From Streptomyces sp. WM4235 (lineage in GTDB: Bacteria > Actinomycetota > Actinomycetes > Streptomycetales > Streptomycetaceae), in NCBI RefSeq assembly GCF_001279725.1, contig NZ_LGDE01000013.1, positions 1 to 64,000 on the forward strand: DNA of 64,000 nucleotides, given 5' to 3'. Below are positions 49,757 to 59,895 of this stretch, in pieces (the first letter of the stretch is position 1; the number at the start of each line of letters is the position of its first letter). Position numbers and translations under genes: made by a program. The notes beneath the pieces were generated by a model. It was not told the origin of the DNA. It worked only from the letters and a program-made list of their open reading frames with translations, and ran no database searches.

Positions 49757-52587
49757 TCAGCCCGCCGCCCGGCGGGCCAGGGCGCCGCTCGACTTCGTGA
49801 CGATCGCGGCCAGCAGGGCCGCGCCCAGCGGGACCACGACGAGCAGTCCGGCCAGCGTCTCCCACGGCACCGCGATCGGGATGTACTGGCCCTCGGTGGC
49901 GCCGGACTCCTCCAGCATCCGCTTCGCGGTCTCCCGCTCGGTGAGCCGCAGCCCGACCGCCGGCAACAGTCCGGCGACGGAGCCCAGGACCACGCCCATC
50001 AGGGCCACCACTCCGCACTGGAAGCCGCTCAGCGTCCGCCGCACCCGCGGCGGGGCGCCGACCGCGGCCAGCGTCTTCAGGTCGGCCTCGGCGTCGGCCT
50101 GGGCGAGGCCCGTGGCGATGCCCGCCGCGCCGATGGTGACGAGACCGGCGAAGATGGTGAGGGCGAGCATGGGCAGGGTGTCCCGGCCCTTGTAGCCCTC
50201 CTCGATCGAGACCGAGGCCTCCAGCCCGATCTGGTCGATGCGGCTGTCCAGCTTCTGGCGCTGCGTGCTGCCGGGCTTGCCGTCGAGGGTGAAGTAGGAG
50301 CCGGCCGGCGCGGTGGTGAGCCCGGCCGCCTTCACGGCGCTCGCGGGGAAGACCACGACGAGTCCGTAGCCGGACTCGGGATCGGTCGCCTGGTGGACCG
50401 GCATGACCTTCTTGACGCCCTTCGGCTCCTCGTCGGGATCGATGCCGTTGGACTCCTCGGTCACGATGACGAGGGTGAGGCTGCCGTCCTTGACGAAGCG
50501 CTTGTCGAACGAGACGGGCTTTCCGGCCTTGAGCGCGGCCGCGGCGCCGGGGTCGCTCACCCCGAGGACCTTCATCAGGTTCTCGTCGGCGACGACCAGC
50601 TGGAAGGGCTGCTGGTAGTTGGTCTGCTTGCACCGCCAGTCCTGGAACAGCTCACGCCGCTGCGCGGGGGTGTAGGCCTCGAAGGAGTTCCTCGACGAGT
50701 AGAGCGGGCAGCGGTTCTCCTTGGGCGTGACGATCTCCGCCCGTCCGCAGCCCGGTTCCACCGAGTAGGAGTCGCAGGTCGGCTTGCCGACGACGATCCG
50801 GTCCACGTCCGCCCGGACCGCGAGCGGGAACTCCTTGGCGAGCGCGTCGCGGACGGCGGGCACGTCCCGGTACCGGTCGTTCTCGTTGCTCGCCAGCACG
50901 CCGGCGCCCGCCGGCATGTTCGCGACGTACTCGTGGCGGGCCTGCACGTCGGTGCTGTACTCGTACGTGGCCACCGCCACGGTGCCGGCGACGGCCGCCA
51001 GGACCGCCGCGACGGCGGGGGCCGTACGCCCCCGGTTGCGCACGGCGTCGCGCAGGGCGAGCCGCGGCGACAGCGGCAGCCACCGCCCGAGGCGCCCGAA
51101 CAGGCCGACGAGGGTCGGGGTGAGGGCGACCACGCCCAGCTCGGCGAGGGCGCTGCCGCCCCCGACGACCACGGTCCCGGTGTCGGAGACGGCTCCGTAG
51201 AGCGCGATGGCGGCGCCGGCCGCGATGGCCACCAGCCCGATGAACGGCAGGACCCGGTTGGCCTTGCGGACCCCCCGACGGCCGGTCAGCGAGGCCAGCA
51301 CGGTCTGCCGGGAGGCGGTGATCGCCGGGACGATCGAGGCGAGCAGGCCGGTGATCACGGCGAGCAGCGCGATGCCGAGGAGTTCCAGGGGACGGATCTC
51401 GAAGCCGCCCCAGCGCAGCCCCAGGTACTCCTCCAGGACGGGTCGCAGGCCCAGGGTGAGCGCGCCGCCGAGGGCGAGGCCGATGACGGCGGACGCCGCG
51501 CCGATGACCAGGCCGCCGGAGAGGACGATGGCGCGGATGTGGCGGCGGTCGCCGCCGTTGGCTCCGACCAGGCCGAGTTGGCGGCGCGAGCGCCGGGCGC
51601 CGACCGCGAACGCGGGGCCGGCGAGCAGGCAGATCTCCAGCATCGCGAGGCCGACGACGGTGGCCAGGATGGTCAGCTCGACGGTGCGCATGCTTGACGA
51701 CCCGTCCAACCGGCCTTGCTCCCTCTCCTGCTCGTAGAGCGGGACGTCGGAGTCGGCGGGCGGGTTCAGGTTGACGGCGCGGGAGACGACGACGACGCCC
51801 TTGGCGTTCGCGGCCTTCACCATGTTCCACGTGAAACCTTCGCCGCCGACCTTGACGAGGTAGGTGTCGTCGACCGACACCCCTTCGGTGCCGCCGGCCC
51901 GGAGTTCCTTGTCGAGCGGGGTGAGTAGGGTCCCCGGCGGGGCCGTGATCTCCATCTCCTTCAGGGCGGAGGGGAGTTCGTACGCCCCCACGATCCGCAG
52001 GGCGCGGGACGAGCCGCGCGGGGTGACCTCGGAGCCGACGAAGAACCCGGAGTCCTTCAGGAAGGCGTCGGTGGCGACGATCTCGCCCGCCGCGGCGGGG
52101 AGCCGACCCCGCTTGAGGGTGAGCATGCCCTCGACGAGCGGGTCGGCGGTGTCCAGCTCGCGCAGGCTGACGTCCAGCAGGCCGTGCGTGGTGCGGACCT
52201 TGGCATGCCCCTTGCTGTCCTTCACCAGCCGGGTACCCGGCTGGACGACGGACGGGAGGGGATCCGGGGCCTTGTCGCGCGCGGAGGGGTCGTAGGACGA
52301 GTAGCCGCCGACGGGGACGGAGTAGTCGCCGTTCGGCTTCTGATAGACGGGCCCGCCCGTGCGGGAGCTCGACAGCATGGCGTCGGCGGTGCCGATCCGA
52401 CGGGACATCGTCTCGTCCACGGTGAGGGAGGCGCTGCGGGTGGTGAGGTCGGCGGCGCTCACCCCGACGATCGGCAGGGCGATCATCGCGAGGACGAGGG
52501 CACTGCGCCCCTTCGCGCGCCAGGCGTCGCGGCGGGCGATCCGGATCGCGGCGATCCAGGAGTGGTACCAGGTGTGGAGCGGGGTGG

Positions 52588-52591
<4 letters not shown>
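49757..52591 (-). CDS. ABC transporter permease, FtsX family (944 residues)
   Basis: Large permease with duplicated FtsX architecture: an N-terminal helix, an extracytoplasmic domain, then helices near 330-480, a further helix pair, a second large outside domain with several Cys (about 610-690), and final helices near 800-940. Such permeases act with a LolD/MacB-type ATPase to move lipids, peptides or drugs, or as mechanotransmitters. GTG 52591 overlaps the ATPase stop by four bases. Sequence within the first outside domain contains a near-parS site (51824-51837). Substrate unknown. Confidence 0.9.
51824..51837. promoter_or_regulatory. Degenerate parS-like site
   Basis: GTTCCACGTGAAAC differs from parS at one position. 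It lies inside the permease coding sequence, where it encodes part of FTWNM. Binding by ParB would be weaker than at perfect sites. Confidence 0.5.
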
Positions 52592-53331
<740 letters not shown>

Positions 53332-53357
53332 GGAAGGGTCCCCCTGGGACGGTTCGT

Positions 53358-54026
53358 TCAACTCCGCCGCGTGCGGGCGGTGGAGGGGAGGTCGGTGGTG
53401 CCGCCGGCGGCGGTCGTCGCTTCGGCGGCGGGTGCGGTCGGGGCGGCCTGGGGCGGATCGGGTGCGGCTCTCCGGTCGGCCGACAGGGAGAGCCGGACGA
53501 GCCGGGCTTCGCAGTGGTCGAGCCAGCGGGCCTCGGCCTCGGTCTGGAAGATCAGTTGTTCCAGCACCAGCAGCCAGGCGATGTCGTCGCGTTCGTGGGA
53601 GGTGCCGCTCTCGATCGCGGTGAGCGCCTGTGCCTTGAGCCGGGTGTAGTCCTGCATCGCCTTGATCGTGGCGTGCCGCTGGGACTGGATGACGGAGCGG
53701 ATGTCCACGCCGGGGGCGCCGACGGCCATGGCGAGCTTGATGGACAGTTCGTCCCGGGGCGGATTGGCGCGGTCCACGGGGCGCTCGTACCACTCGTGGA
53801 GTTCGGCGCGGCCGGTGTCGGTGATGGCGTACAGGGTGTGCCCGGCGGGGTCCTCGCCGCCGGGCGCGACGAGCCCGTCGCGCTCCAGGCGGGCGAGGGT
53901 GGTGTACACCTGTCCGACGTTGAGGGGCCAGGTGGACCCGGTGCGGGATTCGAACTCGGTACGCAGCTGAGAGCCGTACCGAGGACCCCTTTCGAGCAGG
54001 GCGAGAAGGCCGTGGCGGATCGACAT
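53358..54026 (-). CDS. PadR family transcriptional regulator
   Basis: Repressor of 222 residues. The winged-helix domain at the N-terminus (MSIRHGLLALLERGPRYGSQLRTEFESRTGSTWPLNVGQVYTTLARLERDGLV) and a PadR C-terminal helix bundle (about 90-180) are clear, followed by an Ala/Pro-rich tail. PadR proteins commonly repress adjacent transporter genes; here it leads the operon with the ABC exporter. Its start codon lies inside a palindrome, suggesting autorepression and a leaderless mRNA. Confidence 0.92.
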   Translation of the reverse strand: MSIRHGLLALLERGPRYGSQLRTEFESRTGSTWPLNVGQVYTTLARLERDGLVAPGGEDPAGHTLYAITDTGRAELHEWYERPVDRANPPRDELSIKLAMAVGAPGVDIRSVIQSQRHATIKAMQDYTRLKAQALTAIESGTSHERDDIAWLLVLEQLIFQTEAEARWLDHCEARLVRLSLSADRRAAPDPPQAAPTAPAAEATTAAGGTTDLPSTARTRRS

Positions 54027-54037
54027 ACTCAGTATGT
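54023..54037. promoter_or_regulatory. PadR operator candidate over the start codon
   Basis: ACATACTCAGTATGT is a perfect palindrome (7-base arms, one centre base) covering the PadR start codon. A second imperfect one, GTATACCGGGTATGC, follows immediately. AT-rich ATGTAT-type palindromes are typical of PadR sites. Confidence 0.65.
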
Positions 54038-54134
54038 ATACCGGGTATGCCGCAGTGCGCAACCGTCTTGGGATGTACTCCGCAGGGGGGACCCGCGGTG
54101 CGGCCTCCGTCCCGAGTGCCGGTCGGACGGCCGG

Positions 54135-54911
54135 TCAGCGCCCTCGGCGCAGCCGCACTCCCATGAAGCCCAGACCCAGTCCCATCAGGGCGAACCCGGT
54201 GCCGAGCGGCAGCAGGTGGGCGGCCAGATCGGCGGCCCGCTCGTTGGGCCCGGTGCCCATCGCCTCGACCGCGGAACTGCCGGTCGGCTCGGGGGTCGGC
54301 TTCGCGACCGACTCGCGACGGGAGGGCGCGGGCACCTCCGACGCCTGCGGCCGTGCGTGCGCCGGTGGAGGCCGCGTCCGCTCCCGCAGTCCCGGCCGCT
54401 CCCGGAGCTCCGGCCGCTCCCGCAGTCCCGGCCGTTCGGGTCGCGCGGGCCGCTGCGCCGACCCGGGCCGCTCCGCGGCTCCGTCCCGCAGGCCGGGGTG
54501 CTCTGGGTGCTCACGGCGCTCCGGGTGCTCCGGCCGCTCGGGCAGTGCGGGCCGCTCGGGTCGCAGCGGGCGGGTGACCGGCACGGCCATGGGGCCGGCC
54601 GGCTCGGCCACGGGGCGCCCGGGCCGCTCCCGCCCGGAGCCGGCGGCGCTGCCGGCCAGTTCCTCGTAGGCCTCTTCCGGTACGACCGACGCCCGTACGA
54701 CCGACGCCCGTACGACCGACGCCGGTACCACCGCCGCCGGATCGGTGGCCGTGGTCGCGGCGGCGAGGGCGGGGGTGAACGCGCGGGCGAGGGGGCGGAC
54801 GGAGGGCGCTGCGGCGGCGGGGCCCTGGGCGTGTGCCGGCGCCGCGACCAGCAGCGCGGCGGCCGCCAGTGCGGCGCCGGCCGTCCAGCGCGGTGCGCGG
54901 GCGTGAGTCAC
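54135..54911 (-). CDS. Secreted, wall-associated-looking Pro/Arg/Glu-rich protein
   Basis: Protein of 258 residues with a signal peptide (TAGAALAAAALLVAAPAHA, cut near residue 29), a low-complexity centre of RPERP/LRERP-type repeats (about 120-190), and a C-terminal hydrophobic helix plus basic tail (LLPLGTGFALMGLGLGFMGVRLRRGR). The layout resembles a sortase substrate, but no canonical LPxTG or LAxTG motif precedes the helix, so it may just be membrane-anchored. GTG 54911 is the inferred start with no strong ribosome site. Function unknown. Confidence 0.65.
   Translation of the reverse strand: MTHARAPRWTAGAALAAAALLVAAPAHAQGPAAAAPSVRPLARAFTPALAAATTATDPAAVVPASVVRASVVRASVVPEEAYEELAGSAAGSGRERPGRPVAEPAGPMAVPVTRPLRPERPALPERPEHPERREHPEHPGLRDGAAERPGSAQRPARPERPGLRERPELRERPGLRERTRPPPAHARPQASEVPAPSRRESVAKPTPEPTGSSAVEAMGTGPNERAADLAAHLLPLGTGFALMGLGLGFMGVRLRRGR
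54681..54724. repeat. Three 15-base tandem repeats in a coding sequence
   Basis: Three near-identical units containing GTACGACCGACGCC encode repeated VVRAS in the secreted protein, directly before the low-complexity region. Confidence 0.75.
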
Positions 54912-54937
54912 GCGCTCAGGTTTGCATAAACGGACAA

Positions 54938-54974
54938 AAGCGGCATCTCGTACACCGTGTACGGGATGCCGCTT
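54938..54974 (-). terminator. Rho-independent terminator after the leftward PASTA-like kinase
   Basis: An 18-base stem with one G-U pair, starting AAGCGGCATC on the plus strand; read leftwards it is followed by TTTT. It ends transcripts of the kinase gene at 55076-56704. Confidence 0.88.
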
Positions 54975-55075
54975 CCACGAAAGAGCAAGAAGGGCGCGAA
55001 CGCCACGAGAAGAGGGAGGGGGTGGGGCGGTCGGCAACCGCCGCCCGGCGCCCGCCCCGCCCGCCCAGCTCCGCC

Positions 55076-56704
55076 CTACTCCGGGTTTCCGGTGGAGACG
55101 CGGAGGGTGAAGGTGGTGTCCTTCGGGTCGATCTTCTCGCCGGCGGAGGGCAACTGGTCGATCACGGTGCCGTCGCCGTAGACGGCCTCGTCGCGGGGCT
55201 CTTCCTTGATCTTCCAGCCCGCGGCCTGGATGCAGTCCTTCACCGAGCGGATGTTCTTGTACCGGAAGTCGGGGGCGTTGACCTTCTTGGCGTCGTCGTA
55301 GGCCTTCGACGGGCTCTTGCACTTCTCCGCGTCGATCGTCCGCGAGAGGTCCGGGCCCCGGTAGCCCGGGCGCGTGGAACCGGACGCCGAGGTCGAGGAG
55401 GACGGCGTCGCGATGTCCTTGTCCTTGTCGTCGCCGCCGAGGTTGAGCACGGCGATCAGCCCGCCGATGGCCACCAGCGCCACCACGATCGAGCCCACGA
55501 TCACGCCCGTGTTCTTCTTCGACCCGCCGCCCGCGCCCCCCGGGGCCGGGTTCGGGTTCGGCGAGATGTTGAACGGCGGCGGGGTCTGCGGGGCGTACTG
55601 ATGCGGGGCGTGCTGCTGCTGGGGCGGGTAGGCGTATCCGCCCTGGGCCGGTGTCTGCGGCGCGTACGGGGACGGCGCCGGGGTGTGCGGCGGCTGGTAC
55701 GGCTGCTGCACCGACTGCGGCGGCGCCTGGAACCCGGAGTCCACCGGCGGGAACACGGCCGAGCTCACGCCCGCCCCGCTGCCGCCCGAGGCCGCGCCCG
55801 GCACGATCACCGGGGCGCCCGTGCGACCGGCCGCCAGCACGCGGTCGATCTCGTCGCGCATGGCCGCCGCGGTCGGGAAGCGCTCGTTCGGGTTCTTCTT
55901 CAGGGCCCGCGCCACCAGCGCGTCCATGGCCGGCGTCACCGACCGGTTGATGGAGGACGGGGCGACCGGCTCCTCCTGCACGTGGGCGTACGCGATGGCC
56001 AGCGGCGAGTCGGCGTCGAAGGGGATCCGGCCCGTCAGCAACTGGAACAGCATGATGCCGACGGAGTAGAGGTCGGACCGGGCATCCACGCCGCGGCCCA
56101 GCGCCTGCTCGGGCGACAGGTACTGCGGGGTGCCGACGACCATTCCGGTCTGCGTCATCGAGGTGACGCCCGACTGCATGGCGCGGGCGATGCCGAAGTC
56201 CATGACCTTGACCACGCCGCGCCTGGTCATCATCACGTTGCCGGGCTTGATGTCGCGGTGGACCAGCCCCATCTCGTGGCTGGTTTCGAGCGCCGCGAGC
56301 ACGTCGGAGGTGACCTTGAGCGCCTTGTCGGCCGGCATCGCGCCGTACTGCGCGATGTCCGCCTGGAGCGCGGAGCCGAGCGGCTGCCCCTCGACGTACT
56401 CCATGACGATGTAGGGCATCAGCGCGCCGTCGAGCTCGCCCTCACCGGTATCGAATACCGAGACGATGTTCGTGTGCGACAGTTTCGCTACAGCCTGCGC
56501 CTCGCGGCGGAACCGCTCGCGGAAGGACGCCTCACGCCCCAATTCGCTGTGCAGCGTCTTGATGGCGACCTGTCGGTCGAGGGCCGAGTCGTACGCGAGG
56601 TAGACGGACGCCATGCCGCCTTCGCCGAGCAAGTCCCTTAGCTGGTAACGGCCACCGGCCAGGGAGCCGCCTGCGTACCGGCCCTGTGTGCCGTCCTGGC
56701 TCAT
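55076..56704 (-). CDS. Serine/threonine kinase with one PASTA-like domain
   Basis: Membrane kinase of 542 residues. Kinase motifs: Lys49 (VAIKTLH), Asp151 (HRDIKPGN), DFG Asp169, activation loop TSMTQTGMVVGTPQYLSPEQ. A long Pro/Gln/Tyr-rich juxtamembrane region (about 315-400) precedes a transmembrane helix (GVIVGSIVVALVAIGGLIAVLNLG) and an outside region with a single PASTA-like domain (YKNIRSVKDCIQAAGWKIKEEP ... GEKIDPKDTTFTLRV). ATG 56704 is chosen. Divergent from a second kinase gene, sharing a 228-base promoter region. Confidence 0.94.
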   Translation of the reverse strand: MSQDGTQGRYAGGSLAGGRYQLRDLLGEGGMASVYLAYDSALDRQVAIKTLHSELGREASFRERFRREAQAVAKLSHTNIVSVFDTGEGELDGALMPYIVMEYVEGQPLGSALQADIAQYGAMPADKALKVTSDVLAALETSHEMGLVHRDIKPGNVMMTRRGVVKVMDFGIARAMQSGVTSMTQTGMVVGTPQYLSPEQALGRGVDARSDLYSVGIMLFQLLTGRIPFDADSPLAIAYAHVQEEPVAPSSINRSVTPAMDALVARALKKNPNERFPTAAAMRDEIDRVLAAGRTGAPVIVPGAASGGSGAGVSSAVFPPVDSGFQAPPQSVQQPYQPPHTPAPSPYAPQTPAQGGYAYPPQQQHAPHQYAPQTPPPFNISPNPNPAPGGAGGGSKKNTGVIVGSIVVALVAIGGLIAVLNLGGDDKDKDIATPSSSTSASGSTRPGYRGPDLSRTIDAEKCKSPSKAYDDAKKVNAPDFRYKNIRSVKDCIQAAGWKIKEEPRDEAVYGDGTVIDQLPSAGEKIDPKDTTFTLRVSTGNPE

Positions 56705-56932
56705 GACTGTTGCTTCCCCTCGGGCGGTGTCCTGACGCGTCTGGCAGAGCGCATGTGGCAGCCAGTCTGCCGGAGGGCAAGCACACGTCAAGCCAGGTGC
56801 TCGTTCCGTGACCACAAGGCCACCGCGAGCCATTGTCCGAACGGTGAACGGTTCGGAGGCTGTAGCGTTCGTCGCAGCACCCCAAGAGGACACCGCTGAG
56901 TTGCGGCCCGAGAGAGACGACGGCGAGGACTG

Positions 56933-58594
56933 ATGGCACCCGAACCCGAGGGAAACGGCGCCGGGATGGCCGAGGATCCTGAGCATTGGGGCGCAGGCGG
57001 CCTGGTGGGCGAAGGCCGATATCGGCTGACCCACCGCCTGGGCCGCGGTGGCATGGCGGAGGTCTTCGCCGCCGAGGACGTCAGGCTCGGCCGCACCGTC
57101 GCGGTGAAGCTGCTGCGCGCCGACCTCGCCGAGGACCCCGTCTCCAAGGCCCGCTTCACGCGTGAGGCGCAGTCCGTCGCCGGGCTGAACCACCACGCGG
57201 TCGTCGCCGTGTACGACTCGGGCGAGGACCGGGTCGGCCCGAACGTCGTTCCCTACATCGTGATGGAACTCGTCGAGGGCCGCACCATCCGCGACCTGCT
57301 GATCAGCGCCGAGGCCCCGGGCCCCGATCAGGCGCTCATCATCGTCGCGGGTGTGCTGGAGGCCCTGGCCTACTCCCACCAGCACGGCATCGTGCACCGC
57401 GACATCAAGCCCGCCAACGTGATCATCACCGACACCGGCGCGGTCAAGGTGATGGACTTCGGCATCGCCCGCGCCCTGCACGGCGTGCAGTCGACGATGA
57501 CCCAGACCGGCATGGTCATGGGCACCCCGCAGTACCTGTCGCCCGAACAGGCCCTCGGCAAGGCCGTGGACCACCGCAGCGACCTGTACGCCACCGGCTG
57601 CCTGCTGTACGAACTCCTCGCGCTGCGGCCCCCCTTCACGGGTGAGACGCCGCTGTCGGTGGTCTACCAGCACGTCCAGGACGCGCCGATCCCGCCGTCG
57701 CAGCTGCCGGAGGGTCATCACATCCCGCAGGAGCTCGACGGCCTGGTCATGCGCTCGCTGGCCAAGGACCCGGACGACCGTTTCCAGTCGGCCGAGGAGA
57801 TGCGCGGGCTCGTCCAGTACGCGCTCCAGATGCTCCACGACCAGGGCCCGAACACCGGCACCTGGAACACCGGTCCCGTCACCATGGCGCTTCCGCACGG
57901 GCAGCCCGGGTCCAACCCCACCACGGCGATGCCGCAGGGCGGCACGGGCGGTCAGCAGTACCCGCAGCACGCCACGACCTCGCAGTTCCAGCAGCCGATG
58001 GTGCCCCCGCTCAACCCCGACGACGGGTCGGCCTTCCCGGGCGGCGGCGGATACGGCAACGGCAGGAACGGCAACGGCAACGGTCGCGGCGGCCAGGGTG
58101 GTCACGGCGGCCAGGGCGGCCAGGGCGCCGGCGGAGGCCGCTGGAAGATGGTGGTCTTCGCGCTGCTCGCGGTGCTGGCCATCGCCGGCGGCGTCGCGTA
58201 CGCGGTGAAGACCGTGGGCGGCAACGGCGGTTCGGGCAACGAGAAGAAGTCCCCGAACACCACGCAGAGTTCGCCGAAGACCCCGGCCAGCTCCGCGGAG
58301 ACGCCGGCGGACTCCCCCTCGGCGCAGTCCCCGGACACCCCGCGCACGGACGACAGCGGCGACGAGGAGACGTACAGGCCCTCGCCGAGCCGCACCAGGG
58401 TCTCGCCGAGCCACAGCGCGCCGTCGAGCTCGCCCTCGTCGAAGCCGTCGGCCTCGGATGAGCCTTCGGCGAGCAACGAGCCTTCGTCGTCCAAGCCGAC
58501 GACCTCGTCGAAGCCGTCGGTCCCGGTGGAGCCCTCCCCGCCCGACGGCGGTGGCGACGGCCCCGGAGGGAACGACGACGGCACCCGGCAGTAA
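56933..58594 (+). CDS. Serine/threonine protein kinase, membrane-bound
   Basis: Kinase of 553 residues. The catalytic domain (29-290) has Lys59 (VAVKLLR), Asp157 (HRDIKPAN) and DFG Asp175. A Gly/Asn/Gln-rich linker leads to one transmembrane helix (WKMVVFALLAVLAIAGGVAYAV) and an outside Ser/Pro/Thr/Glu-rich stalk with SKPSAS/NEPSSS-like repeats; no folded sensor domain is visible. ATG 56933 follows GGCGAGGACTG. It is divergent from, and paralogous to, the kinase at 55076. Confidence 0.94.
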   Translation: MAPEPEGNGAGMAEDPEHWGAGGLVGEGRYRLTHRLGRGGMAEVFAAEDVRLGRTVAVKLLRADLAEDPVSKARFTREAQSVAGLNHHAVVAVYDSGEDRVGPNVVPYIVMELVEGRTIRDLLISAEAPGPDQALIIVAGVLEALAYSHQHGIVHRDIKPANVIITDTGAVKVMDFGIARALHGVQSTMTQTGMVMGTPQYLSPEQALGKAVDHRSDLYATGCLLYELLALRPPFTGETPLSVVYQHVQDAPIPPSQLPEGHHIPQELDGLVMRSLAKDPDDRFQSAEEMRGLVQYALQMLHDQGPNTGTWNTGPVTMALPHGQPGSNPTTAMPQGGTGGQQYPQHATTSQFQQPMVPPLNPDDGSAFPGGGGYGNGRNGNGNGRGGQGGHGGQGGQGAGGGRWKMVVFALLAVLAIAGGVAYAVKTVGGNGGSGNEKKSPNTTQSSPKTPASSAETPADSPSAQSPDTPRTDDSGDEETYRPSPSRTRVSPSHSAPSSSPSSKPSASDEPSASNEPSSSKPTTSSKPSVPVEPSPPDGGGDGPGGNDDGTRQ

Positions 58595-58606
58595 CGGTTG
58601 TGACGA

Positions 58607-58640
58607 AAGGGCCCGACGGAATCACTTCCGTCGGGCCCTT
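58607..58640. terminator. Bidirectional terminator
   Basis: A 15-bp perfect stem (AAGGGCCCGACGGAA and complement) with a 4-base loop, between the kinase gene and the convergent PNPOx-like gene. Confidence 0.9.
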
Positions 58641-58684
58641 CCCGTGTGCCCGCCGGCCGGCAGGTCGCGGCGCGTGCCGCCCGG

Positions 58685-59116
58685 TCAGAGCGCGTGCTGG
58701 TACTCCCGGTCGCGCGCGTGCCTCCCGGCCAGGGTGTGCGCGGTGACGAGTCGCGGTTCGATGCGCATGTAGACGGGGTCGAAAACGGCTCCGTCGACGA
58801 AATGCGGACCCGGACCGAAGAGTTCCAGTTCCGCGTTGGTCGGTTCGACGAGTTCCGCGGTGCCGGTGAACTGAACCGACCACAGGCGCCGGTCCCCGGA
58901 ATTGAAGTTGTCCGCGCCGTACGAGACCACGCTGCCGTTGCACGCCTGGTGGTGACCGAACCCGGCGTGCATTCTCAGCACGACCCTGCCGTCCACCACG
59001 ATGTGCCGGGCGAGGGCGAGGAAGGGCAGCGCGCGCATGCTGGTGGCCACTCGGCCGTACGGCACCCGGCGCAGCAGTTCGATGGCGTGGAGTTCCTCAG
59101 GGGACATGTGCTCCAC
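58685..59116 (-). CDS. Pyridoxamine 5'-phosphate oxidase family protein
   Basis: Small flavin-binding split-barrel protein of 143 residues. Recognisable from LLRRVPYGRVATSMRALPFLALARHIVVDGRVVLRMHAG, GSVVSYGADNF and LWSVQFTGTAELVEP. These proteins bind FMN or F420 and reduce unknown substrates; true PNPOx activity is unlikely. GTG 59116 has GGAGG six bases upstream; ATG 59107 is an alternative. The gene lies 98 bases downstream of the response regulator on the same strand. Confidence 0.85.
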   Translation of the reverse strand: MEHMSPEELHAIELLRRVPYGRVATSMRALPFLALARHIVVDGRVVLRMHAGFGHHQACNGSVVSYGADNFNSGDRRLWSVQFTGTAELVEPTNAELELFGPGPHFVDGAVFDPVYMRIEPRLVTAHTLAGRHARDREYQHAL

Positions 59117-59214
59117 TGTCCGCCTCCGACACCTGGTCGGGAAAGGGGATCCCGCCCCGTCGATCAGGGACGTTGGTCCCGAATCGACCGGTCCGCCACC
59201 CCCTTTCGGCCGGC

Positions 59215-59877
59215 CTAGGCGCGCTTTTCGGCCTGGAGGCGGGCCACGTACGCGGCGGCCTGGGAGCGGCGTTCCATGCCGAGCTTGGACAGCAGGCTGG
59301 AGACGTAGTTCTTGATCGTCTTCTCCGCCAGGTGCAGCCGCTCGCCGATGACGCGGTTGGTCAGACCCTCGCCGATCAGGTCGAGGATCTTGCGTTCCTG
59401 CTCGGTGAGGTGGGAGAGCCGGTCGTCGCCCTTGCCGTTCTTGCCGTCGCGCAGCCGCTCCAGCACCCGGGCGGTCGCCACCGGGTCCAGCAGGGACTTG
59501 CCGGCCGCGACGTCCCGGACGGCGCTGAGCAACTCATTCCCGCGGATCGCCTTGAGGACGTAGCCCGAGGCGCCCGCCATGATCGCGTCGAACAGCGCCT
59601 CGTCGTCGGCGAACGAGGTCAGCATCAGGCACTTGATGTCCTCGTTCTGGGAGCGGACCTCGCGGCAGACCTCCACGCCGCTGCCGTCCGGGAGGCGGAC
59701 GTCGAGGACGGCCACGTCGGGACGGGTGGCCGGGATGCGGACGAGTGCGTCGGCGGCCGTACCGGCTTCCCCGACGATCTCGATGTCGTCTTCGACCGAC
59801 AAGAGTTCATGGACGCCCCGACGTACCACCTCGTGGTCGTCCAGGAGAAATACCTTGATTTTTCCGTCTTCGCGCAC
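59215..59877 (-). CDS. DevR-type response regulator, NarL/FixJ family
   Basis: Orphan response regulator of 220 residues. The receiver has Asp13-Asp14 and phospho-acceptor Asp59 (VAVLDVRLPDGSG). The LuxR-type helix-turn-helix (LTEQERKILDLIGEGLTNRVIGERLHLAEKTIKNYVSSLLSKLG) resembles mycobacterial DosR/DevR. GTG 59877 gives the usual start REDGKIKVFLLDDHEVVRRG; GTG 59895 is an in-frame alternative. No kinase gene is adjacent. Possible link to hypoxia or redox stress is by family only. Confidence 0.9.
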   Translation of the reverse strand: MREDGKIKVFLLDDHEVVRRGVHELLSVEDDIEIVGEAGTAADALVRIPATRPDVAVLDVRLPDGSGVEVCREVRSQNEDIKCLMLTSFADDEALFDAIMAGASGYVLKAIRGNELLSAVRDVAAGKSLLDPVATARVLERLRDGKNGKGDDRLSHLTEQERKILDLIGEGLTNRVIGERLHLAEKTIKNYVSSLLSKLGMERRSQAAAYVARLQAEKRA

Positions 59878-59895
59878 AAACTCATCTTCACACAC

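Noticed and set aside
49634..51697. Long plus-strand open frame opposite the ABC permease
   Set aside because: Composition is typical antisense GC noise and the permease frame is well supported.
54182..54223. LPLGTG near the C-terminus of the secreted protein as a sortase motif
   Set aside because: It overlaps the hydrophobic helix instead of preceding it and does not fit LPxTG or LAxTG.
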